Assembly (NCBI GenBank): GCA_025360005.1
Contig: JANYDA010000028.1
Coordinates: 1 to 51,414, forward strand
Reading direction: 5' to 3'
DNA length: 51,414 bases
From: Fibrobacteria bacterium
GTDB lineage: Bacteria > Fibrobacterota > Fibrobacteria > UBA11236
Part shown: piece by piece, positions 43,119 to 49,541 of the stretch
How positions within the stretch are numbered: the stretch's first letter is position 1
Layout of the letters: the number at the start of each line of letters is the position of its first letter
Made by a program: the position numbers and the translations under genes
The notes under the pieces: generated by a model
Told to the model about the DNA's origin: nothing
The model's database searches: none
Seen by the model: the letters and a program-made list of their open reading frames with translations, nothing else

Positions 43119-44211
43119 GATCATCGTCTCCCGTCATCTTAAGGCATTTCCTGAAGGTCCGAAAAGCGTCCTGCAATTCATGGGGTTCTTTGTATCCCCC
43201 GGCGAAGCGGGCATGCCGGAACAAATCCTTGAGCTTCAGCCAATCTTCCCCGCTGCCGCCCGTAGTTGCATTGCCGCCGGCTTCGGCCGATGTTCCGTTG
43301 CGTGCCAGATAGGTTTCCAACAACGGATCGAAACGGACCTGAACGCCCGCGTTGGCGGCCTCCCCGAGCTCATCCCTGAGAAAGCGCACGGTCAGGGATT
43401 CCATTTCGGACAGGATGGCCTTGCTCGCGTCCGGGGAATTCTGCGCCGAGCGCAGCCGGCTCTTCAGAGCCGCCACTTCCGGTTTTAGATCCTCGCGCTT
43501 GCGGATCTTCGCCGCGCGTTTGCGCAAGGTCAACTTGAACGCGGCATAGGCCAGCGCGCAGGCCGCTCCCAATCCCAGCAGGCCCAACAGCAGCTTGAAC
43601 CACAGCATGTCCAGGACATGTACCGGCGCCGGTCCGATGTCTACCAGCGCGGTGGGGATGAAGATGGCCTCTTCCTGTTTGGAAAGCCCGGTCAGGTAGC
43701 GCACCTTCAGCGAGCCGGCCTTGCCGGTACCCTGGACCATGGCCCGCAGGCGGAAGATGAATTCCGTATGGTTCTTGACGGACTGGCCCGCCGCCACCTT
43801 CTTGTGCATGGTTGCCTGGCCGATGATCTTGAAGCCGGGGAAATCCAGGCTGTCCGGCGCCAGCACAAAGACGGGTACCTGCGTGTCTTCCCACTCCACC
43901 TGCACCACATAATCCAGCGAATCCCCCACGCGTGGATTGGCAGCGGAGAAGGCGCCCTGGGAGGAAAGCTTCACGGCCTCTTTGGGCACGGGAGGCATGG
44001 CTGCGATCGCGTTGGAATCATTGGCCGGCGCGGGAGGCGGGGCCAGGAACGGATCCCGGCCTCCGGACGGGGATGAGTCGATGGGCGAGACGGAGGTTTG
44101 CGGAGTTTGGGCATGCGCCAGCAGGCCTGGAGCCGACGGAGCGCCGAACAGCGCCAGGTTCAGGAGCAGGGTAGCGATGCGGGGGAGGGAACTATCCTTG
44201 CGTGCGCACAT
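43111..44211 (-). CDS. Exported BatD-like membrane protein, first gene of the operon
   Basis: 366 residues. The signal peptide ends near residue 34 (GLLAHAQ), then a Pro/Ser/Ala-rich linker (35-80), a beta-rich exported domain (about 85-195, FSAANPRVGDSLDYVVQVEW), one membrane helix (about 205-230, LLLGLLGLGAACALAYAAF), and a basic helical cytoplasmic domain ending near the C-terminus with DAFRTFRKCLKMTGDDDHE. The layout matches the BatD-related gene at 38771, so two such adaptors flank the MoxR/DUF58 section. It may link MoxR to the exported parts of the complex. The start lacks a close ribosome-binding site: GGAGG is 17 bases away, so the true start is uncertain. It is divergent from recR, with about 100 bases between them. 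Confidence 0.8.
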   Translation of the reverse strand: MCARKDSSLPRIATLLLNLALFGAPSAPGLLAHAQTPQTSVSPIDSSPSGGRDPFLAPPPAPANDSNAIAAMPPVPKEAVKLSSQGAFSAANPRVGDSLDYVVQVEWEDTQVPVFVLAPDSLDFPGFKIIGQATMHKKVAAGQSVKNHTEFIFRLRAMVQGTGKAGSLKVRYLTGLSKQEEAIFIPTALVDIGPAPVHVLDMLWFKLLLGLLGLGAACALAYAAFKLTLRKRAAKIRKREDLKPEVAALKSRLRSAQNSPDASKAILSEMESLTVRFLRDELGEAANAGVQVRFDPLLETYLARNGTSAEAGGNATTGGSGEDWLKLKDLFRHARFAGGYKEPHELQDAFRTFRKCLKMTGDDDHE

Positions 44212-44303
44212 AGATCTGGTAACTGGCGGCCTCCAAAATCGGTATAGCGTTAAGCGGGTAGTAATTTAACAAATTCAACGCCCGGAAAAAATAGGGTCGG
44301 GAT

Positions 44304-44309
44304 TATAAG
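44304..44309 (+). promoter_or_regulatory. Candidate -10 element of recR
   Basis: TATAAG lies six bases before the recR ATG at 44316. No ribosome-binding site separates them, so transcription may begin at or next to the start codon (leaderless). No -35 is seen. If translation starts at the second ATG (44322) a leader of a few bases remains. Confidence 0.3.
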
Positions 44310-44315
44310 TATTTT

Positions 44316-44924
44316 ATGGCGATGGATCAGGAACCGAAGGAAATCATCATCGAGAACCTGATTAGCCAATTGGCCGGTCTCCCCTCCATCGGCCGGAAAA
44401 CCGCCCAACGTTTGGCCTATCATCTGCTGGCTCAGGAAGAGGGTGCCGTCCAGGAATTGGCCCGCGCCCTTAACGAAGCCAAAGCCCGCATCCATGCCTG
44501 TTCCTCCTGCGGCAACTATACCGAAAGGGCCGTTTGCCGTATCTGCTCCAGCGATCGCCGCCAGGGGAATCTCATCTGCGTGGTGGAAAAGCCCGCGGAC
44601 ATCCTCGCTTTCGAGCGCTCCGGAAGCTATCCGGGCGTGTACCACGTACTGGGCGGGAGCATTTCCCCTTTGGATGGCATCGGTCCCGCCGATCTCAATT
44701 TCGCCCGCCTCTGGGAGCGCAGCGCGGCGGGCGTGGAATTGATCCTGGCCTTGAACACCAACGCGGAAGGCGAAGCTACCGCATCCTACATCGCGCAGAA
44801 GCTGCATGGTTCCTCCGTCAAGATTTCCCGCCTGGCCCGGGGCATTCCGGTGGGATCCGAGCTGGAGTATGTGGATGAGCTTACCGTCCAGCGCGCCTTG
44901 GAAAGCCGCGTCGAAGTGATATGA
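44316..44924 (+). CDS. recR: Recombination protein RecR
   Basis: DNA-repair mediator, 202 residues, which with RecF/RecO loads RecA on single-stranded DNA at gaps. The N-terminal helix-hairpin-helix is LAGLPSIGRKTAQRLAYHLL, the zinc finger has Cys62, Cys65, Cys74 and Cys77, and the Toprim domain starts ICVVEKPADILAFERSG and continues YHVLGGSISPLDGIGP; the C-terminal ATP-like motif is RLARGIPVGSELEYVDELTVQRAL. All landmarks are in place and the length is normal. There are ATG codons at 44316 and 44322; neither has a ribosome-binding site. In many genomes recR follows dnaX and a YbaB gene; here neither is present. engB follows after ten bases. Confidence 0.97.
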   Translation: MAMDQEPKEIIIENLISQLAGLPSIGRKTAQRLAYHLLAQEEGAVQELARALNEAKARIHACSSCGNYTERAVCRICSSDRRQGNLICVVEKPADILAFERSGSYPGVYHVLGGSISPLDGIGPADLNFARLWERSAAGVELILALNTNAEGEATASYIAQKLHGSSVKISRLARGIPVGSELEYVDELTVQRALESRVEVI

Positions 44925-44934
44925 ACGATAAACC

Positions 44935-45621
44935 ATGCTGATCAAATCCGCCGAGTTCGTGAAATCCTCCCAGGCCGGCGACTATCCGGATGACGGCATC
45001 CCGCATATCGCCGTGGCGGGCCGTTCCAACGTGGGCAAATCCTCCCTGCTCAACATGCTGGCCCAGCGCAAGGGCTTGGTGAAGACCAGCCAGGTTCCCG
45101 GCAAGACGCGTCTGATCAATTTCTTCCTAGTCAACAAAGGAGCGGCGGGAAGCGTTGCCGCCGGCAAGCCCGCAGCCGCGATCAAGGCGGGCGCCGCCGA
45201 CCGGGAAGGTCCCCCCTTGCCGCCATTCTACCTGGTGGATATCCCCGGCTTCGGCTATGCCAAGGTGGGCCGGGACGAAAAGCATCGCATGGAAGACGCC
45301 ATCGACGCCTACTTCCGCACCTGCAAAAGCCTGGTGGGCCTGATGTACCTGGTGGATATCCGCATGACCGACAGTAAGGTGGACAAAGAGGCGTTGGAGT
45401 GGCTGGCGGAGTTCGACATGCCGTTGCTGGTGGTGGCTACCAAGGGCGACAAGCTCAACAAGGAGCATACCCGCCGTGCCCTGGTGGAAATCACCCAACG
45501 CTATAAGCTGCCGGATCCTCCCTTGCTGACCAGCGCGGACCAAAAAACGGGCCGCTTGGAAGTGTTGGAACAGTTGCAACTGGTCCTGGAAGGTGTCCCG
45601 CCCGGCCCGCCGCGAGGCTGA
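44935..45621 (+). CDS. engB: Ribosome-biogenesis GTPase EngB/YsxC
   Basis: Essential GTP-binding protein for 50S subunit assembly, 228 residues. G1 is GRSNVGKSS at 29-37, the switch I region VPGKTRLINF is around 54-63, G3 DIPG is at 102-105, and G4 TKGD is at 169-172 (usually TKxD). The final ALVEITQRYKLPDPPLLTSA segment holds G5. Unusually, about 30 Ala/Gly/Lys/Pro residues (68-97) are inserted between switch I and G3, where homologues have only a few; the frame and flanking motifs are intact, so it is an insertion and not a sequencing error. The gene follows recR by ten bases. A hairpin at 45640-45657 follows. Confidence 0.95.
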   Translation: MLIKSAEFVKSSQAGDYPDDGIPHIAVAGRSNVGKSSLLNMLAQRKGLVKTSQVPGKTRLINFFLVNKGAAGSVAAGKPAAAIKAGAADREGPPLPPFYLVDIPGFGYAKVGRDEKHRMEDAIDAYFRTCKSLVGLMYLVDIRMTDSKVDKEALEWLAEFDMPLLVVATKGDKLNKEHTRRALVEITQRYKLPDPPLLTSADQKTGRLEVLEQLQLVLEGVPPGPPRG

Positions 45622-45639
45622 TCGGATTCCCGTTTCCCA

Positions 45640-45657
45640 CGTAACTTGTTTGTTACG
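45640..45657 (+). terminator. Hairpin after engB
   Basis: CGTAAC and GTTACG pair perfectly around a TTGTTT loop, 18 bases after the engB stop, with CTTTT about six bases later. The stem is short, so this is a weak candidate for the end of the recR-engB transcript. Confidence 0.35.
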
Positions 45658-45667
45658 GCAAGCTTTT

Positions 45668-45691
45668 CCTCTTCCCGTCCCTCTTCCCGTC
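45668..45691. repeat. Two tandem 12-bp repeats
   Basis: CCTCTTCCCGTC occurs twice in perfect tandem (45668-45679 and 45680-45691). No inverted partner array is visible nearby, so it is not the heptamer element class. Confidence 0.7.
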
Positions 45692-45972
45692 CGCGCCTGC
45701 GTGGGGATCCGCCTGCATCCCGTCGTGCCTGGCCGGATAATGAGGCAGGCATTCCGGAGCCTGGGGTGGCGCGCGTTTCGTCATGCGGGAAGTGGCCGTA
45801 GAATGATCCGGATTCATCCCGGCTCCTTCGGGTCTAGAAACTGAGAAACTCCAAACCCCTCCCATATTCCTCAAAAAACCCAGGCCGGATGCGTTGCCCG
45901 TCTCGGTAAATCCCCGTTCACCAGGAGATTGCGCAGGCTTCGCCGCAGTTCCATCCACCCGCCTTTATAGTG

Positions 45973-45978
45973 TAGAAT
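45973..45978 (+). promoter_or_regulatory. Candidate -10 element of mlaE
   Basis: TAGAAT lies eight bases before the mlaE ATG, with TTCCAT 18 bases upstream as a possible -35. A transcript starting about seven bases downstream would be nearly leaderless. Confidence 0.25.
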
Positions 45979-45986
45979 AGGTCCAC

Positions 45987-46808
45987 ATGACCCGCATTTT
46001 GACGTGGATAGGGCTGCGCTCTCGCAGATCCTACGTAGGCCAATTGATGGAATTGGGGTTGCAGGCCTCCTGGTGCGCCGTGCATAAGGCCGGCAATCGC
46101 AAGCAGGGTTTGGATCAGCTCATCACCCAGATTTATTTCACCGGCGTGGAGGCCATCCCCCTGGTGGCGTTTCTGGCGCTCATCATCGGCAGCGCCACCA
46201 TCCTGCAAGCTTCAACCGTGATGCCCAAGATCGGGGCGGGCGATTATTTCGGCAATGTCATGGTGCTGGTGGTGGTGCGCGAAGTGGGTCCCTTGTTCAC
46301 GGCCTTCCTGGTAGCCGGACGCACCGGTTCCGCGCTGTCCACTTACCTGGGGAACATGAAGGTGCAGCAGGAGATAGACGCGCTCAAGACCATGGGCGTG
46401 GACCCGGTGCGTTACCTGGTCTATCCCAGCTTCGCCGCAACGGTCATTTCCATGTTCTGCCTTACCGTCATCTTCAACCTGGTGGCCATCTTCGGCGGCT
46501 ACCTGGTGGTCAAACTGCTTTCGCTTTTCGTGTCCGATTTTTCCGAAGTGCAACTCTCGCTTTCCTTGTTCATGGAGCGCATCCTCGCCTCCATGGGCAT
46601 CATAGACGGGGTGCTGGGCATCGTGAAGCCGGTGTTCTTCGGCATACTGGTCTCCGTCATCGCCTGCTACCACGGCATCAATGTGTCCAACGACATCCGG
46701 GAAGTGCCCAAGGCCACCACCAAGGGCGTGGTGAACTCCTTCGTGTGCATCACCATTTTCGATACCCTGTTCGCGCTGCCGTTCCTGGCCAAGCTGGGTT
46801 TCCTATGA
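45987..46808 (+). CDS. mlaE: MlaE/YrbE-family lipid ABC permease
   Basis: Permease of the MCE phospholipid transport system, 273 residues with about five membrane helices, in the inner membrane. The family core is visible: IYFTGVEAIPLVAFLALIIG near residue 50, VVREVGPLFTAFLVAGRTGSA near 92 (the coupling-helix segment), and EIDALKTMGVDPVRYLVYPSF near 128. With MlaF and MlaD it should move phospholipid between inner and outer membranes, which indicates a diderm cell. mlaF overlaps by four bases. The ATG has only AGGT as a possible ribosome-binding site. No mlaB or mlaC gene is present in the window. Confidence 0.95.
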   Translation: MTRILTWIGLRSRRSYVGQLMELGLQASWCAVHKAGNRKQGLDQLITQIYFTGVEAIPLVAFLALIIGSATILQASTVMPKIGAGDYFGNVMVLVVVREVGPLFTAFLVAGRTGSALSTYLGNMKVQQEIDALKTMGVDPVRYLVYPSFAATVISMFCLTVIFNLVAIFGGYLVVKLLSLFVSDFSEVQLSLSLFMERILASMGIIDGVLGIVKPVFFGILVSVIACYHGINVSNDIREVPKATTKGVVNSFVCITIFDTLFALPFLAKLGFL

Positions 46809-47572
46809 GCGTGATCGCTTCCGTCCATAATCTGCGCTTCACCTATCCCGGCCAGGAAACCGTGCTGCGGCGCGTGAACTTCCATGTGCTGCCGGGACAG
46901 ATCCTGGTGATTTGCGGTCTGTCGGGCCAAGGCAAGAGTACCTTGCTGCGTTTGCTGATCGGATTGGAAAAGCCGGACGCGGGCATGATCCGGCTGTTGG
47001 GCAAGGACATCGCCACTCTCAATGAGGTGGAGTTCAACGATCTCAAGCGGAGCGTCGGTTTCGTGTTCCAGAGTTCGGCATTAATCAGCACCAAGACGAT
47101 TTTCGAGAACGTGGCGCTTCCTCTGCTCTACCATAACGTAGGCGACGAGGAGGAAATCCGCTCCCGCGTGGACAACGCCCTGGAGATGCTGCTCATCAAG
47201 GAATTCCAGCACCAATATCCCGCATCGGTCAGCCTGGGCATCCTCAAGCGCGCCGCCGTGGCCCGCGCCATGATCATGCGCCCCAAGCTCATCCTCATGG
47301 ACGAACCCACGGCCGGCCTGGACCGCATCAGCCGCGCCGTGCTGCTGGCGCTCATCGCCAATATCCGCCGCATCAACCATGTGTCCATGATCCTGGTGAC
47401 CCACGATCTGCTCGCCGCCCGCGAGCTGGGCGGCGAAATCGGCGTGTTGAAGGAAGGCGAGCTGCTGCAACCCATGAACTTCGAGCAATTGAAGAATTGC
47501 CAGGACTCCTTCGTCGAATTCCTGTTCCGCCAGCTGGAGCAGGAGGCCGCCATGACGGAGAAGCCGGGATGA
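46805..47572 (+). CDS. mlaF: MlaF-family ABC ATPase with unusual signature motif
   Basis: ATPase of the MCE lipid transporter, 255 residues. Walker A GLSGQGKST is at 38-46, the Q-loop FQSSAL near 89, Walker B LILMDEP at 162-168, the D-loop TAGLD, and the H-loop histidine is 200. The ABC signature, normally LSGGM-K/R-R in MlaF, reads VSLGILKRAAVARA at 142-155: the first glycine is replaced by leucine while the basic pair and ARA follow normally. Since Walker A, Walker B and the H-loop are intact, the protein should still hydrolyse ATP. The ATG at 46805 overlaps mlaE (ATGA); a longer frame from 46745 is in mlaE and rejected. The stop overlaps mlaD. Confidence 0.93.
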   Translation: MSVIASVHNLRFTYPGQETVLRRVNFHVLPGQILVICGLSGQGKSTLLRLLIGLEKPDAGMIRLLGKDIATLNEVEFNDLKRSVGFVFQSSALISTKTIFENVALPLLYHNVGDEEEIRSRVDNALEMLLIKEFQHQYPASVSLGILKRAAVARAMIMRPKLILMDEPTAGLDRISRAVLLALIANIRRINHVSMILVTHDLLAARELGGEIGVLKEGELLQPMNFEQLKNCQDSFVEFLFRQLEQEAAMTEKPG

Positions 47573-48519
47573 AGTTCGAGCTCCATCGGCACCGCAACCT
47601 GCTGGCCGGTTTTTTCGTGTCCACCGCGGTGATAACCTTCGTGGTATCCCTGATCGTGCTCTTCCACAAGAAGGGCGTGTTTGAATTGCAATACACCCTG
47701 AGCGCCGTATTCGAGAACGGCGTGGGCCTGAGGCCGGGCGCGGACGTGCTCTTCAACGGCGTGAAGATCGGCCGCGTGGAATCGGTGAACCTGCTCGGCC
47801 ACGGCGGCATCGACGCCTCCTCCGGCAAGGTGGTTCTGGACCTGGTCATCGATCGCAAGTACCAGGATTTCATCACCAGCCGTTCCGTCGCCTTCGCATT
47901 GCGGGACAAGAACCTGGTTTCCGATCGCGTGGTGAATATCGAGACGCTGGGATTGGGCGGGACCATCCTCAGGGGGGGAGACACCTTGATGGTCTCCAAC
48001 TCGCGCGACATCGAATCCGTGCTGAGCGGCCTGACCAACCTGATGGGCAAGATGGATCAGTTGATCAACAGCATCGACCAGATTGTGGTGAAGGCGAAGG
48101 ATCCCAATACCACGGTGGGGGCCATGCTGGGCTCGCGGGATTTATACGACCGCCTGCTGGCCGGCGTCAACAGCGTGGATACGGCGGTGGGGCAGGGCAG
48201 GTTGGTGCTGGGCCGGGTCCAGCTCTTGACCGACACCTTGCACGTGGCGCTGGGAGGCATCCTGGCGCGCGCGGATTCCACATCCGGCAAATTGGTGAGG
48301 ACGGCGGAACAGGCCGAGAAGCTGAGCGTGCACGCCAACGTGCTGGCCGACCAAGGCGAAACCATCCTGCGCCGCATGGATCAGATCATGCTGCAAGGCT
48401 CCGGCAAGCTCGATCAGGCCGGGGATCTGATGGACGCGGTTTCTAGCCTCTGGTTCATCAAAGGCCGGATGGTCAAGAAAGGGGATTACCCGGTTTTGCT
48501 GAATGAGGCGGGACCGTGA
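47569..48519 (+). CDS. mlaD: MlaD-like MCE-domain protein
   Basis: Membrane-anchored MCE protein, 316 residues, the substrate-binding ring of the lipid transporter. One N-terminal helix is at about 15-37 (NLLAGFFVSTAVITFVVSLI), then the MCE domain at about 43-135 (YTLSAVFENGVGLRPGADVLFNGVKIGRVESV, cut here into its usual start). The rest is helical with heptad-like spacing (LTNLMGKMDQLINSIDQIV and QAEKLSVHANVLADQGETI), probably a coiled coil reaching across the periplasm, as in longer MCE proteins. The ATG at 47569 overlaps the mlaF stop. The stop overlaps a GTG of the next gene. A longer frame from 47497 is a shadow of mlaF. Confidence 0.94.
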   Translation: MKFELHRHRNLLAGFFVSTAVITFVVSLIVLFHKKGVFELQYTLSAVFENGVGLRPGADVLFNGVKIGRVESVNLLGHGGIDASSGKVVLDLVIDRKYQDFITSRSVAFALRDKNLVSDRVVNIETLGLGGTILRGGDTLMVSNSRDIESVLSGLTNLMGKMDQLINSIDQIVVKAKDPNTTVGAMLGSRDLYDRLLAGVNSVDTAVGQGRLVLGRVQLLTDTLHVALGGILARADSTSGKLVRTAEQAEKLSVHANVLADQGETILRRMDQIMLQGSGKLDQAGDLMDAVSSLWFIKGRMVKKGDYPVLLNEAGP

Positions 48520-49541
48520 AGGCGAAGAGAGATTTTTTGCGAATTGAAAATTGCAAATCGATGGAAAAAATCAAGGGACCTCCGGCCTCCTTGAAGAGCC
48601 GCAGAAGTCTTTCCCGCATTTGTCTCTTCATTTTTCAATTTGCGATTTTCAATTTGCAATTTGCAATGCCGCGCGCGGCGCGCGCGGACGACTCTCCCAA
48701 GTATGCCGAGCGTGGGCTCTCCGCTTACTATGCGGGCAAATACGATCTGGCGCGCATGTTTTTTTCCAAGGCCCTGCAAGACGCGGTACTCAAGGGCAAG
48801 GACGATTGGATCGCCAAGGCCACCTTCAATCTGGTGGATCTGGAATTGGAATCCGATGACGAGATGGAGGCCGCCCGCCTTCTGGAAGGCGTCAACACCC
48901 GTGATCGCGGCAGCAAGTCCGTGTGGCTCTGGAAGCGGTCCCAATTGGCATCCCTCCAGCGGCATTATCCTTTGGCGGTGGAACTGGTAGACTCCGCTCT
49001 GGATCTGGCCAAGGGCGATGCGGCCAAGGAAACCTCCATGGGGCTCGATCGCATGCGTTACCTCATCCAGTCGCGGGATCCCCAGGAATGGGCGTCCCGA
49101 TATGAGGTTTTCCGCAAGGGATTGGGCCGGGACCGGGCTACGCCCCTCGACGCTATGGCGGCCATGGCCCGCAAGGATTATGCGCGGGCCGACACGTTGT
49201 GGCATGAGGCGATGGGGTATTACCGCGAACACGGCCGGTTGGCCAAGGTGGCCGGTTGCCTCAACCAATCCGCCATCTGCCTGTTCTCGCAGGGCCGCAG
49301 GGCGGAAGCGGTGGAAACCAACGCCCGCGCCGTCGCCGTCTTCGGGGAACTGGGATTGGAAATCCCGGGATTGAAAGCGCAGGCGCTGCGGCTTTTGCTC
49401 GTCCAGGACGATCGGGAGCTTGCCAAATTGCGCCAGGATATGGATCTTGTCGGACAACGTTTCAGCGGCTTCGACCTGCAAGGGATCCTGGATGAGTATT
49501 CGCAAAATATGCGCGACGGTCGTTCTGGCATGGGGCATTAG
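48516..49541 (+). CDS. Exported helical-repeat (TPR-like) protein
   Basis: 341 residues from a GTG that overlaps the mlaD stop (GTGA). The N-terminal 60 residues include a basic stretch, a hydrophobic core FIFQFAIFNLQFA and a likely cleavage site after ARA near residue 58. The whole of heptamer element D lies in codons 8-50, and its right array encodes that core. The mature part has TPR-like helical pairs (GLSAYYAGKYDLARMFFSKAL, ATFNLVDLELESDDEMEAARL, GCLNQSAICLFSQGRRAEAVE). It is not assigned to a family. It is probably periplasmic, translated with mlaD and with the propeller gene that overlaps it by 50 bases. Initiation may instead use the Met at codon 16 (48561), after which the signal is shorter. 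Confidence 0.75.
   Translation: MKAKRDFLRIENCKSMEKIKGPPASLKSRRSLSRICLFIFQFAIFNLQFAMPRAARADDSPKYAERGLSAYYAGKYDLARMFFSKALQDAVLKGKDDWIAKATFNLVDLELESDDEMEAARLLEGVNTRDRGSKSVWLWKRSQLASLQRHYPLAVELVDSALDLAKGDAAKETSMGLDRMRYLIQSRDPQEWASRYEVFRKGLGRDRATPLDAMAAMARKDYARADTLWHEAMGYYREHGRLAKVAGCLNQSAICLFSQGRRAEAVETNARAVAVFGELGLEIPGLKAQALRLLLVQDDRELAKLRQDMDLVGQRFSGFDLQGILDEYSQNMRDGRSGMGH
48537..48666. repeat. Heptamer inverted-array element, copy D, inside a coding region
   Basis: Three units at 48537-48557 (TTGCGAA, TTGAAAA, TTGCAAA), a 74-base spacer, and five inverted units at 48632-48666 (TTTTCAA, TTTGCGA, TTTTCAA, TTTGCAA, TTTGCAA). The spacer has TCAAGG at 48571-48576 pairing with CCTTGA at 48589-48594. 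All of it is in frame inside the first 51 codons of the exported TPR-like protein. Confidence 0.88.

Larger units (their letters stand above)
45622..45986. other. Intergenic region between engB and mlaE
   Basis: 365 bases without a supported gene. It holds a hairpin (45640-45657), two perfect tandem 12-mers CCTCTTCCCGTC (45668-45691), and an AT-rich stretch with a possible mlaE promoter near 45973. Short frames on both strands have no recognisable motifs. No heptamer inverted array is seen here. Confidence 0.55.

Noticed and set aside
45668-45691. A seventh heptamer element
   Set aside because: The unit is 12 bp and no inverted partner array is nearby.
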